A DNA stretch of 64,000 nt from a bacterium. GTDB lineage: Bacteria > Actinomycetota > Acidimicrobiia > Acidimicrobiales > CATQHL01. Under the pieces are notes generated by a model. The model had not been told where the DNA came from. It saw only the letters and a program-made list of their open reading frames with translations, and did no database searches. How positions within the stretch are numbered: position 1 is the stretch's first letter; each line of letters starts with the position of its first letter. The stretch is taken from positions 1 through 64,000 of the forward strand of contig JAPOVS010000052.1 of assembly GCA_026708055.1 (NCBI GenBank), read 5' to 3'. Positions 24,648 through 32,888 of the stretch are shown here, in pieces. The position numbers and the translations under genes were made by a program.

Positions 24648-25607
24648 ATAGCCGAGGAGGCGCTGCCTCTCCGAATCGGTGCCCGAGGGGCGACCGTACG
24701 CGACCTGCATCGCAAGCTGGCCGCGGCCGGAGAGTTCGAGATCGCCGCGACGGAGGAGTACACGGCTGCCACCGCCGAGGCGGTCAAGCGCTTCCAGCAG
24801 AGCCGCGGGTTGCCGGCCGACGGGGTATGCGGTGCCGGCACCTGGGCCGCACTGGTCGAGGCCGGGCATCGTCTCGGGGATCGGCTGCTGTACCTCCGCA
24901 CGCCCTACCAGCGCGGCGACGACGTGGCCGACCTCCAACGGCGTCTGGGAGCTCTGGGCTTCTCCGCGGGTCGGGTCGACGGGATCCTGGGTCCCGACAC
25001 CGCCGCCGCCATCGGCGCTCTGCAGGAGAACGCCGGACTCACCGCCGACGGGATCTGCGGTCCCGACACCGTCGCGGTCCTGGACCGGATTCCCGCCGGT
25101 GACAGCCACAGCATGCAGATGCTGCTCGAGCGGGAACGACTGCGCAGCAGGCCGCGGCTGCTGCGCGCCGCTCCGATCGCGCTCGCCGGCGCTGATTCGC
25201 TCGTCGTGGCCGCGGCGCGAGTGCTGCGCCGCCGGGGAGCCAGCGTGCTCGTCCTGGCACAACGCGAGGGCTCAGAGGTGGCGGCGGCGGCGAACGAACT
25301 CGACACCTCGGTGCTCCTCGACGTCCAACTGGCGGACGGGCCCGGCTGCGCGACGTTCTACTTCGAGACCGCCGGCTTCACCTCCAGCGGTGGCAAGCGC
25401 CTAGCGGAGATGTTGGCCGCCGCGTTGGGCGGCGTGCTGGACGTGCCGGGAACGGCCGCCGGGATGCGCCTCCCGCTCCTGCGCGAGAGCCGGATGCCGG
25501 CGGTGGCCTGCCAACTCGGATCGCCGGCGGTCGTGGTCGAGCAGCAGGCAGCCCTTGCCGAACAGATCGCGCAGTGCCTGGCCGACTGGATCGCGGCACC
25601 GCTCTGA
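24648..25607 (+). CDS. CwlM-like peptidoglycan-binding pseudo-amidase, apparent ATA start
   Basis: About 319 residues: two peptidoglycan-binding domains (roughly 8-65, with VRDLHRKLAAAGEF; and 85-145, with VADLQRRLGALGFSAGRVDGILGPDT), then an amidase_3-like domain to the end. The domain order and the position between trxA and parB match mycobacterial CwlM, a PknB substrate that activates MurA. The zinc ligands of true amidases are not visible: the expected DPGHGG and SIHNN positions read ALAGADSL and LDVQLADG. No ATG, GTG or TTG precedes the first domain in frame; GGAGGGAG at 24633-24640 points to ATA at 24648. A 13-codon ATG frame (24610-24651) overlaps that site. Confidence 0.75.
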   Translation: MAEEALPLRIGARGATVRDLHRKLAAAGEFEIAATEEYTAATAEAVKRFQQSRGLPADGVCGAGTWAALVEAGHRLGDRLLYLRTPYQRGDDVADLQRRLGALGFSAGRVDGILGPDTAAAIGALQENAGLTADGICGPDTVAVLDRIPAGDSHSMQMLLERERLRSRPRLLRAAPIALAGADSLVVAAARVLRRRGASVLVLAQREGSEVAAAANELDTSVLLDVQLADGPGCATFYFETAGFTSSGGKRLAEMLAAALGGVLDVPGTAAGMRLPLLRESRMPAVACQLGSPAVVVEQQAALAEQIAQCLADWIAAPL

Positions 25608-25637
25608 GCGGTATACGAACACCTGTTCGTATACCGC
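25608..25637. promoter_or_regulatory. perfect 30-bp palindrome with LexA-box core
   Basis: GCGGTATACGAACA (25608-25621) and TGTTCGTATACCGC (25624-25637) are perfect inverted repeats separated by CC. The centre CGAACACCTGTTCG fits the CGAAC-N4-GTTCG form of the actinobacterial SOS box. It lies between the convergent ends of the CwlM-like gene and parB, where no promoter is expected, so it may instead serve as a two-way terminator or another protein-binding site. Confidence 0.5.
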
Positions 25638-25658
25638 GGCAGCGGGGCGCTCCCGCGG

Positions 25659-26552
25659 TCAGCGCGTTACCAAGTGGTAGATGCGTTCGAGATCGTCCAG
25701 ATCAGCGAACTCCACCGTCAGACGACCCTTGCGCTCACCGATCTCCACGCGCACCACCGTCGAGAGGAACTCCGCCAGCAAGTTCTCGAGTTCCAACAAT
25801 GCCGACTCGCTGACTGCGCTGCCGTCGCTCTGCTCGTCGGATTCCGGTGCCCGCTTCGCAGACCCGTCGGCGGCGGCAATCTGCCCGGTTCCCAGAGGTG
25901 ACCGCAGATGGTCCTCCAACTGGCGCACCGACCAACCTTCACGAACGATCTGGCGCGCCAGGCCCACCTGCTCGGCGGAATCGGCGATGCCCACGAGTGC
26001 CCGGCCGTGGCCGGCCGAGAGACGGCGGGAGGCAATGAGTTCCTGTACCTCGCCGGGCAGTTGCAGGAGACGGGTCGTGTTGGTAACCGCCGCCCGGCTG
26101 CGGCCCACCCGGTTCGCCACCGCCTGCTGGGTGAGTCCGAAGTCCTGCTGCAGCTGAAGGAACGCGGCGGCTTCCTCCAACGGGTTCAGATCCTCCCGGT
26201 GGAGGTTCTCGACAAGCGCCTCCTCGAGCGACTCCTGGTCCTCAACCGACCGGACAAGCGCCGGGATCGTCTGTAGGCCGGCACGCTTGGCTGCCCGCCA
26301 GCGCCGCTCACCGGCGATCAACTCGAAGCGGTCTGTCTCAACCTGTCTCACCAGAATCGGCTGCAGCAGGCCGATCCGCCCGATCGAATCGGCGAGCGCG
26401 TCGAGCGGTTCGTCATCGAAGTGGGCCCGCGGCTGGTTCGTATTGGGCACGATGCTGGAGACCGCAATCTCGCGATAGCCGCCCGCGACGCGGCCGCCGG
26501 TCGGTATGAGAGCGCCCAGGCCGCGCCCCAGGCCGCGTTCACCGTGCGCCAT
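25659..26552 (-). CDS. parB: chromosome partitioning protein ParB
   Basis: This 297-residue protein is a CTPase clamp that loads at parS and spreads along DNA. It shows the N-terminal GLGRGLGALIP used for ParA contact, the CTP-binding motifs VPNTNQPRAHFD and GERRWRAAKRAG with ENLHREDLNPLEEA, the helix-turn-helix around GLTQQAVANRVGRSRAAVTNTTRLLQL, and a C-terminal dimerisation segment (LEDLERIYHLV-like). The gene overlaps parA by 14 bases. A perfect parS lies at 27383-27398. Confidence 0.97.
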   Translation of the reverse strand: MAHGERGLGRGLGALIPTGGRVAGGYREIAVSSIVPNTNQPRAHFDDEPLDALADSIGRIGLLQPILVRQVETDRFELIAGERRWRAAKRAGLQTIPALVRSVEDQESLEEALVENLHREDLNPLEEAAAFLQLQQDFGLTQQAVANRVGRSRAAVTNTTRLLQLPGEVQELIASRRLSAGHGRALVGIADSAEQVGLARQIVREGWSVRQLEDHLRSPLGTGQIAAADGSAKRAPESDEQSDGSAVSESALLELENLLAEFLSTVVRVEIGERKGRLTVEFADLDDLERIYHLVTR

Positions 26553-27315
26553 TGGCCTCGAACTCCTTGGCCAGAATGCGATACGTCAGCGCAGCCCGCG
26601 AACGCGGCGAGAATACCGTAATGGGCAGGCCCCGCGCCGGAGCTTCCGCAAGGCGCACCGACCTCGGGATCACGGTGTGGCAGACGCGTTCGTCGTAGAG
26701 GCTGCGTACCTCCTGGGAGACCTGCCGGGACAGGTTCGTCCTGCTGTCGTACATGACGAGCAGCAACCTGGACACGCTCAGCTCAGGATTCAGATGCCGG
26801 CGAATCTGGTCCACGTGTATCGTCAGCTGCGCGAGCCCCTCGAGGGCGAAGTACTCGCATTGGATCGGTACGAGAACCTCGCGCACCGCCGTCAGCGCGT
26901 TCACCGCCAGTAACCCGAGAGCCGGCGGGCAGTCCACGAAGAGGTAGTCGAACTGCCCGATGACGGGCCCCAGCGCCGCAGCAAGACGCCGCTCCCGGTT
27001 GAAAGCCGACTGCAATTCGATCTCGGCGCCTGCCAGATCCAGGTGCGATGGGACAGCCATCAGGCCCTCGACAGGCGTCGAGACGATGCACTCGACCATC
27101 GACTTTCCATCCAGCAGGACGTCGTAGACCGAGACCGTGAGGTCCCGGGGATCGAGGCCGATGCCTGTGGTGGCGTTCGCCTGGGGATCCATGTCCACCA
27201 CCAGCACACGACGCCCCAACTCGGCAAGAGCAGCAGCGAGGTTGATCGCCGTCGTGGTCTTCCCGACGCCGCCCTTCTGGTTGGCGACGGCGATCGTGCG
27301 GCATTCAGACGTCAC
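26539..27315 (-). CDS. parA: chromosome partitioning ATPase ParA
   Basis: This 258-residue Walker-type ATPase moves origin regions with ParB. It has the deviant Walker A KGGVGKTT with the signature lysine (VANQKGGVGKTTTAINLAAAL), Walker A' VLVVDMDPQANATTG and DYLFVDCPPALG. The start is GTG 27315. It lacks the long N-terminal DNA-binding domain of plasmid ParA type Ia, as expected for a chromosomal Soj. Confidence 0.97.
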   Translation of the reverse strand: MTSECRTIAVANQKGGVGKTTTAINLAAALAELGRRVLVVDMDPQANATTGIGLDPRDLTVSVYDVLLDGKSMVECIVSTPVEGLMAVPSHLDLAGAEIELQSAFNRERRLAAALGPVIGQFDYLFVDCPPALGLLAVNALTAVREVLVPIQCEYFALEGLAQLTIHVDQIRRHLNPELSVSRLLLVMYDSRTNLSRQVSQEVRSLYDERVCHTVIPRSVRLAEAPARGLPITVFSPRSRAALTYRILAKEFEANGAR

Positions 27316-27382
27316 AGGAGTAACACCTCCAACAGGGCCGGCTCCTCACGAGTCTAACCGCCGGGCCCTCGCCGGAGGGTGA

Positions 27383-27398
27383 TGTTTCACGTGAAACA
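27383..27398. other. parS: parS centromere site
   Basis: TGTTTCACGTGAAACA is an exact match to the conserved bacterial parS palindrome. It lies between parA and rsmG, about 4 kb from dnaA, where ParB would nucleate. I noticed no second perfect copy in this window. Confidence 0.95.
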
Positions 27399-27451
27399 CA
27401 GGGTTCGGAGCACACGGCCGTCGGCGGCGGGCCGGCAACGTCGAACGTGCT

Positions 27452-28159
27452 CTAGTAGAGAGGGTTGCGCCGCATCGCGGCAGGCCGACGTGGAAAGCGA
27501 TCCTCGTGCGGCGTCACCTTCCGGAGTTCAGCGAAACGCGGCCCGGTTCCGGTCGTGTGCAGTTCCAGACCCAGCCGCGTCAGGGGCACGGACGGCCAGC
27601 GGGTCGCCGTCTCGTGCTCCGGCTCGCTCACGACAAGGCGTCCTCCGAGCGCCAGGAAGCCCGTGGCGCACTCGGCGGTGAGCGGCGGTGGCCCGAATGC
27701 CCTGGCGACCACCAGTGCAAATGCTCCCGCCAGCGTCACCTCACGCGCCAGTTCGGCCGCCTCGCCGCGCCGGAAAGACACCCGCTCGGCCATGTCCAAC
27801 ACGCCGATCGCCCACCGGACGAAGCTCTCACTGCGCACCCGCCGGTCGGTCAGCAGCCACCGTGTGGCCGGCCAGCAGGTTGCCATGACGAGCCCGGGCA
27901 GGCCCGCGCCGGTTCCCAGATCCAAGCAGCGGCTCTCGCCGGGATCGGTGAGTTGCCGTGTGATCGCCGCGGCGTGCATCCACTCCTGTCGGGGCGTTGT
28001 GGCGCGACCGAGCAGGCCCTGCTCCTGCGCGCGCTCGAATACCGGATCGAGGCGATCCGCCGCGGGCGAGAGTGCGGCTGCGTCGGACCCCAGGTCAGCC
28101 CCCCGGGCGCACCACGACGCGCCGACGGGGCTCCTCCCCTTCCGATGCGGTCTCCACAC
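27452..28159 (-). CDS. rsmG: 16S rRNA (guanine-N7) methyltransferase RsmG
   Basis: RsmG methylates G527 of 16S rRNA with SAM. The 235-residue frame holds the SAM site CLDLGTGAGLPGLVMA, a conserved ERVSFRRGEAAELA segment and VVARAFGPPPLTAECA. The only ATG before the fold is at 28159, which makes the gene overlap the end of jag by 65 nt; no GTG or TTG lies closer to the conserved part, so the start is uncertain. It sits in the conserved parA-rsmG-jag-yidC order. Confidence 0.9.
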   Translation of the reverse strand: MWRPHRKGRSPVGASWCARGADLGSDAAALSPAADRLDPVFERAQEQGLLGRATTPRQEWMHAAAITRQLTDPGESRCLDLGTGAGLPGLVMATCWPATRWLLTDRRVRSESFVRWAIGVLDMAERVSFRRGEAAELAREVTLAGAFALVVARAFGPPPLTAECATGFLALGGRLVVSEPEHETATRWPSVPLTRLGLELHTTGTGPRFAELRKVTPHEDRFPRRPAAMRRNPLY

Positions 28160-29006
28160 CGGTCAATTCCACGATGGCGTCATGCACGATCTTGCGGTCC
28201 ACCGCGTTCATCGGCTCAAGGATCCTCGGCTGCCCGGTCTCGACGACTTCGGCGGCGATGCGCCGCGCGAAGGACTCCAGCGCCTCCTTCCGGCGTCGCT
28301 TGTACCCGCCGACCTCCAATCGCACCTTGCTGGAACGACGCCCCTGCGCCCTTCGCTGCACCACAACCCGCAGAAGCTCCTCGATGGCGGCCAGCGTCGT
28401 GCCGCGCCGGCCGATCAGCAACCCCACCTCGTCGCCGTCGACGGCCACCTCGAGAGCGCCGTCGTCAGTACGCGTCGTCGTCACCGACGCATCCACTCCG
28501 AACGCCTCGATGAGGCCCACCGCGAACGAGCGAAGCAGTTCTTCCTCGTTCGCCAAGTCCAATCCGTCCTCTCCGCCATTGGCGTCAACCGTGTTCATCT
28601 TCTCTCCTCTGCCCTTCGATCTGGACGCTGCCGTTGATTTCTGTGTGCGGCCCTTGGGCGCAGTTGCCGACGCCCGGCGCTCGGGCCGCTTCTCCTTCGT
28701 CTCCGGCGCGCGCCGCTCGCCGCCGCTGCGTGCGTCGTTGGACGATGGTTGCTTCTCCCGACCGGACTTCTGCTTCCGCTCCCCGCTACGGGCACGCCGC
28801 TGCCGGCCACGGCGATCCGGCGGGGTCTCCACACGAGGCATGACCCGGGCTCTTACCTGCGCATTGGCCCGGCCGAGTCCCAGCAGGCCGCGCTGCGGTT
28901 CCGCGAGTACCTCGAACTCGGCCTCCCGCTCGTCGACGCCGAGCTCGTCGAGGGCCGCCTCCTTGGCGTCCGCGACCGTACGCGCCTCCGTCACTATCCA
29001 CTCCAT
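28095..29006 (-). CDS. jag: Jag/KhpB RNA-binding protein (Jag_N, KH, R3H)
   Basis: The protein has 303 residues. The N-terminal Jag domain (MEWIVTEARTVADAKEAALDELGVDEREAEFEVL) is followed by a long Lys/Arg/Ser-rich linker (about 65-140), a KH-like domain with VGLLIGRRGTTLAAIEELL, and an R3H domain (ALESFARRIAAEVVETGQPRILEPMNAVDRKIVHDAI). It binds RNA and is linked to cell-wall control. ATG 29006 follows GAGAGG and lies eight nt from the yidC stop; the longer upstream frame is in the yidC tail and not conserved. Confidence 0.93.
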   Translation of the reverse strand: MEWIVTEARTVADAKEAALDELGVDEREAEFEVLAEPQRGLLGLGRANAQVRARVMPRVETPPDRRGRQRRARSGERKQKSGREKQPSSNDARSGGERRAPETKEKRPERRASATAPKGRTQKSTAASRSKGRGEKMNTVDANGGEDGLDLANEEELLRSFAVGLIEAFGVDASVTTTRTDDGALEVAVDGDEVGLLIGRRGTTLAAIEELLRVVVQRRAQGRRSSKVRLEVGGYKRRRKEALESFARRIAAEVVETGQPRILEPMNAVDRKIVHDAIVELTGVETASEGEEPRRRVVVRPGG

Positions 29007-29013
29007 AGGCCTC

Positions 29014-30282
29014 TCACTTCTTGTAGCGCTTGCTCCGCTGCTGCTTCGCGCCCTTCGGTGTGACGCGACTCGGCACGGGTTTCGGCGGCGGTGTGTCCTT
29101 TTTCTTCGAACGCCTGTTCGTTCCTTCGCTCTTGCGGCGGTCCGGCCGTGTGACCTGCGTGCGCGCTGCACCGGGCTTGCCCGTCGCCCGAGACGACGGC
29201 TCACGCGCCGGCCGTGGCGGTGCTGCCTTGGCTGCCGGTGGAACGGACTTCGGCTTTGGCGCAGCCCCGCTCACCGGACGCTCCCGGCCATGCCGTCGCG
29301 GATCGGGAGGGCTGGCAAGGCCCAGTCGCTCCGCCAACCCGCGTGGCGCCTCGGGCCGGCGGACCGGTTCCGGTTCCGGTTCCTCGCCGCGCTCGACCGC
29401 CTCTTCCGCCGCCTTGCGGGCGGCTTCCTCTTCGGCAAACGGTCGGTACAGCTTCCGCGTGATCATCGCCTGCTGCCCGATGCGAATGACGCTCTGCGCG
29501 TTGTAGTACAGCACCAGCCCCGCCGACAGGCTGAACGAGATGATCGGCAGCATGATCGGGATGATTCGCATCATCATGCGTGCCTGGGGCGTCTGCTCGT
29601 CGGCGGACATCCGCCCGCTGATCTGACGCTGCTGGTAGTAGCCGAGGCCCGCCACCAGGACGATCATCCCGAGGTACGGCAGCCCCGTCACGAAGGAGTT
29701 CCCCAGTGCGGAACTGGCGGTCTCCGCCAGGTCCAAGCCCCAGCCCCGCATCTCGGTGCTGACCACCAGGTCCTGGTAGAGCCGGCTGTCGGGGTTCAGG
29801 TAGTCCGGATTGAACGTCTGTTTGGGTGCGCTGGTCAGCTGCGGCGCGCATTCGGTGCCAGGAGACGCCGCGCAGGTCGCGGCCGCCTGCCCGGACGACC
29901 AGCCCAGCACCGAGGTCCGCCGTGTCAAGCCGCGCAGCACGTAGAAGAGCGAGATGAAGATCGGCGACTGCATCAACAGCGGCAGGCATCCGCCCAGCGG
30001 ATTGACGCTGTTGGACCGGTACAGCGCCATGACCTCCTCGTTCATCCTCTGACGGTCGTGGCGGTACTCCGCTTGCAGCCGCTTGACCTCCGGAGCCAGA
30101 CGCCGCATGGCCAGCATCGACTTGGTGCTGCGGATCGTGACGGGCGTGAGGATCGTCATCACGCACACCGTCAGCAGCACGATTGCCCCCGAATAGCTCG
30201 GCCACACGTCGTAGAAGAACGAGAGCACGCGCGCCACCAGCGTCATCAGGGGATTGAACGCCCGACCGATTGCGTCGAACAT
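29014..30282 (-). CDS. yidC: membrane protein insertase YidC
   Basis: The 422-residue protein folds other membrane proteins alone or with Sec. It is the short type without the large periplasmic domain: a first helix near 25-48, a cytosolic hairpin (LAPEVKRLQAEYRHDRQRMNEEVMALYRSNSVNPLGGCLPLLMQSPIFISLFYVL), and further helices around 205-280. The tail (about 295-422) is basic and Pro/Lys/Arg-rich, as expected for ribosome contact. It overlaps yidD by one base. Confidence 0.95.
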   Translation of the reverse strand: MFDAIGRAFNPLMTLVARVLSFFYDVWPSYSGAIVLLTVCVMTILTPVTIRSTKSMLAMRRLAPEVKRLQAEYRHDRQRMNEEVMALYRSNSVNPLGGCLPLLMQSPIFISLFYVLRGLTRRTSVLGWSSGQAAATCAASPGTECAPQLTSAPKQTFNPDYLNPDSRLYQDLVVSTEMRGWGLDLAETASSALGNSFVTGLPYLGMIVLVAGLGYYQQRQISGRMSADEQTPQARMMMRIIPIMLPIISFSLSAGLVLYYNAQSVIRIGQQAMITRKLYRPFAEEEAARKAAEEAVERGEEPEPEPVRRPEAPRGLAERLGLASPPDPRRHGRERPVSGAAPKPKSVPPAAKAAPPRPAREPSSRATGKPGAARTQVTRPDRRKSEGTNRRSKKKDTPPPKPVPSRVTPKGAKQQRSKRYKK

Positions 30283-30536
30283 CAGGCAGCGCCCTCAGTT
30301 GTGATCGGCTCGCCGCGCCGCGGCGGCACCGGATCAACCCCGTACGGCCCGAGCGGATGGCACTTCAACAGCCTTCGGGCGGCGTAGCAGCAGCCGCGCC
30401 AGGCACCGTGGGTCCGGACCGCTTCCAGGGCGTACGCCGAGCAGGTCGGCAGGAAGCGGCATCGGGGCGGGCGCACCGCGCTGAACGCCTGGTAGAGGCG
30501 GATCGCCCCGACGAGTGAACGTCTCGGGAGGCTCAC
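30282..30536 (-). CDS. yidD: membrane protein insertion efficiency factor YidD
   Basis: This 84-residue protein carries the family core [60 protein letters not shown] with its conserved cysteines. It helps YidC-dependent insertion and sits between rnpA and yidC as in most bacteria. Its start overlaps the rnpA stop by four bases. Confidence 0.94.
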   Translation of the reverse strand: MSLPRRSLVGAIRLYQAFSAVRPPRCRFLPTCSAYALEAVRTHGAWRGCCYAARRLLKCHPLGPYGVDPVPPRRGEPITTEGAA

Positions 30537-30886
30537 GGCGCGTCCCCACCCTCGACGATGCGCTCCAGCAGGCGCTCGGCGTCCTGCTGCAATCGGGCGA
30601 AACCGGCGGTGCCGGCGGTGCGGCGCGCCCGGATCAGATAGGCGCCGCTCGGAAGGGCCGGCAGACGGGCGGGATCAGCCAACTCACGCATCACAGCGCG
30701 CAACCGTCGCCGCAGGCGGTTCCGTACCACCGCCGAGCCGGTGCTGCGAGACACGGCGAACGCCACCCGCGGTGGGTCGCCGCCCCCGTCGAGGAGATAG
30801 CGGATCTCGAGTAGTCCATGACGGACGACTCGACCATCCCGGCGAAGCCGCTCGAATGTCGTCCCGGCCCGGATTCGCCCGATCAG
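30533..30886 (-). CDS. rnpA: ribonuclease P protein component, apparent CTG start
   Basis: RnpA is the protein subunit of RNase P, which matures tRNA 5' ends. The 117-residue protein begins (M)[18 protein letters not shown] and contains the RNR motif region [17 protein letters not shown]. No ATG, GTG or TTG lies at the expected start. The CTG at 30886 overlaps the rpmH TGA (CTGA) and has AGAGG eight nt upstream. The next usual start in frame is a GTG at 31048, beyond the whole of rpmH, which would add more than 50 unconserved residues. Confidence 0.85.
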   Translation of the reverse strand: MIGRIRAGTTFERLRRDGRVVRHGLLEIRYLLDGGGDPPRVAFAVSRSTGSAVVRNRLRRRLRAVMRELADPARLPALPSGAYLIRARRTAGTAGFARLQQDAERLLERIVEGGDAP

Positions 30887-31017
30887 GCTGACAACCTCTG
30901 GCGACCGCGCCGCCGCCTCGCCCTCAGAACAGCCCGGCCACCGCGACTGCTCATCCGCTTCCGGAACCCGTGCCGCCGAGACCGGCGACGTACATTCGGC
31001 TGGTACGTCCGCTTCAC
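30883..31017 (-). CDS. rpmH: 50S ribosomal protein L34
   Basis: This 44-residue protein reads [22 protein letters not shown] and ends in RGRQRLSA, the full L34 family length. It starts with GTG 31017, preceded by AAGGAGGAAC. It is the first gene of the rpmH-rnpA-yidD-yidC-jag-rsmG run that diverges from dnaA. Confidence 0.97.
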   Translation of the reverse strand: MKRTYQPNVRRRSRRHGFRKRMSSRGGRAVLRARRRRGRQRLSA

Positions 31018-31463
31018 TTCCGTTCCTCCTTGCGCCGGGCCAACCCACTCCTGCCGATGCACACGCAACGAGTGGCTCCCGCGCGCCGGATCCTCGGGCC
31101 GGGTGCCGCGAGGACCGTCGAGACAAGTGGTCCGGACAGGCGACCGGACACAACTCGACCGTCTCACGCTACGGGGACACGATGGCCGCCACAACCGAGC
31201 CGCTCGGACGCTTCGGCCCGCGCCCGCGGCGTACTCATCCGACGACTTCCACGCTCATGGTCGGCGTCACGAAAAAAATTAAAGAAATCACGCAGAAAGC
31301 ACTTGAATCAATTTCTGCCGCCAACACGCGCCGAACCGTGCGGCTAGATTGCCCGCCACGACGAACACCGCAGGCCCGTCAAGCAGCCGACCAGTGTGAC
31401 CACTCGCCCTCCGCCGACAGTTGGAGCCGGTAAGGCGGTCCCCATCAGAACTGAGCCGCAACC
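31018..31463. other. rpmH-dnaA divergent intergenic region, candidate origin element
   Basis: This 446-nt gap has no convincing gene. It must carry the promoters of rpmH (minus) and dnaA (plus). The segment 31271-31316 is by far the most A/T-rich stretch I noticed and could be a DNA-unwinding element. I see no clear TTGTCCACA-type DnaA box in it. A TTGATT/TTTAAT pair on the minus strand inside the A/T-rich segment could belong to the rpmH promoter. Confidence 0.5.
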
Positions 31464-32888
31464 GTGAACGACCCAGCGCATCTGTGGAGCGCATGCGCGA
31501 CCACGATCCAGAACCACGTCTCCGATGCCGTCTGGCACTCGACGTTCCGGGACATCCGACCGTACGATCTGACGAGCGACGGCCTGCGCGTCCACGTCCC
31601 CAGCAGCATCGCCCGGGACAAGATCGAGCGGCGCTACCGGCATCTCATCGAGGACGTTCTCACGGAGATCACCGGCCAGCCACTGACGCTGCTCATCGAC
31701 ATCGAACCCGTCTCGCTCGAGCCCGCCGACCCCCTGGCGCTCGAGGAGTTACTGCTGCCCGCCGCCGAGGACACGACCGCCGTCCGCCGGATCGAGGAGC
31801 CCCGCCAGGTAACGGCGCCCGCCGGCGCTGAGGGACTCTTCGCCGATGAGCCGCTCAACCCGCGGTACAAGTTCGAGCATTTCGTCTGCGGTCCCTCCAA
31901 CTCCTTCGCGCAAGCCGCCGCGTTCCAGGTCGCCGAACAGCCGGGCAAGGTGTACAACCCCCTGTTCATCTACGGCGGCGCAGGCCTCGGGAAGACGCAC
32001 CTGCTCCATGCGATTGCCCACTACGTGAATGAGCACTACCCGGCATCGCTCGTGCGCCTGGTGTCCACCGAGACCTTCCTGAATCGTTTCGTCTACGCCA
32101 TCCGGTCCAACCAACTTCCCGCCTTCAAGGATTACTACCGGCGCCTCGACGTGCTGCTGGTGGACGACGCCCAGTTCTTCGCCGGCAAGGAAGGTCTCCA
32201 GGAGGAGTTCTTCCACACGTTCAACACGCTTTACGAGACCAGCAGCCTGCTCGTCATCACCTGCGACCGGCCACCTGACTCGATTCCGACACTCGAGGAC
32301 CGCCTGCGCAGCCGGTTCAAGATGGGGCTCATCACGGACATCCAGCCACCCAATATCGAGACCCGACTCGCCATCCTCGAGCACCGCGTACCCGAGGAAT
32401 GCCGTCACCTGCTGTCCAACAAGGTGCTCGAACTGATCGCCGAGCGTGTGACCAACAACATCCGCGAACTCGAGGGAGCGTTGACCCGGGTCTGCGCGTT
32501 CGCCACGCTCAACCGCCAGGAGATCTCCGTCCCGACTGCCCAGGAGCTGCTGCGCGACGTCTTCACACCGCAGAAGCAGCAGGTCGTCATGCCCGTACAC
32601 ATTATGAACGCGTGTTCGAGTATGTTCGGCATCTCAGTCGAGGAGATCGTCGGCACGAGCCGGCGTCGCCAGCTGGTCACGGCACGGCACATCGCTATGT
32701 ACGTGATGCGAGAACTCACCGACCTCAGCTTCCCGGCGATTGCAACCGAATTCGGCGACCGCGACCACACCACGGTCATTCACGCTGTGAACAAGATCAA
32801 GCAGATGATGTCAGAAAAGCAGCAGGTCTACGAACAAGTCACTCAACTTACCCGTATGCTGCGCAGCAACGTCGGGAGTGCCGCGTAG
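31464..32888 (+). CDS. dnaA: chromosomal replication initiator protein DnaA
   Basis: This 474-residue AAA+ protein opens the origin. It has domain I (WSACATTIQNHVSDAVWHSTF), a short linker, the ATPase domain with Walker A YGGAGLGKTHLLHAI (about residue 170) and Walker B VLLVDDAQFFAGKEG, and domain IV with the DnaA signature reading FGDRDHTTVIHAVNKIK. Start GTG 31464 fits the conserved N-terminus. Compared with model actinobacteria, domain II is short. The box II region TLNTLYETSSLLVITCDRPPD is intact. Confidence 0.97.
   Translation: MNDPAHLWSACATTIQNHVSDAVWHSTFRDIRPYDLTSDGLRVHVPSSIARDKIERRYRHLIEDVLTEITGQPLTLLIDIEPVSLEPADPLALEELLLPAAEDTTAVRRIEEPRQVTAPAGAEGLFADEPLNPRYKFEHFVCGPSNSFAQAAAFQVAEQPGKVYNPLFIYGGAGLGKTHLLHAIAHYVNEHYPASLVRLVSTETFLNRFVYAIRSNQLPAFKDYYRRLDVLLVDDAQFFAGKEGLQEEFFHTFNTLYETSSLLVITCDRPPDSIPTLEDRLRSRFKMGLITDIQPPNIETRLAILEHRVPEECRHLLSNKVLELIAERVTNNIRELEGALTRVCAFATLNRQEISVPTAQELLRDVFTPQKQQVVMPVHIMNACSSMFGISVEEIVGTSRRRQLVTARHIAMYVMRELTDLSFPAIATEFGDRDHTTVIHAVNKIKQMMSEKQQVYEQVTQLTRMLRSNVGSAA

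Noticed and set aside
27997-30387. Long plus-strand frame over rsmG, jag and yidC
   Set aside because: It is antisense to three conserved genes and has no domain of its own.
30533-31153. Thermus-like arrangement in which rpmH is nested inside a long rnpA
   Set aside because: The frame is open, but the extra N-terminal residues are not RnpA-like and open frames are expected at this GC content. The CTG overlapping the rpmH stop fits the conserved protein start better.
31182-31433. Small gene in the rpmH-dnaA gap
   Set aside because: The frame starts in GC-rich sequence and crosses the A/T-rich segment without a ribosome site or recognisable product; promoter and origin functions explain the region better.
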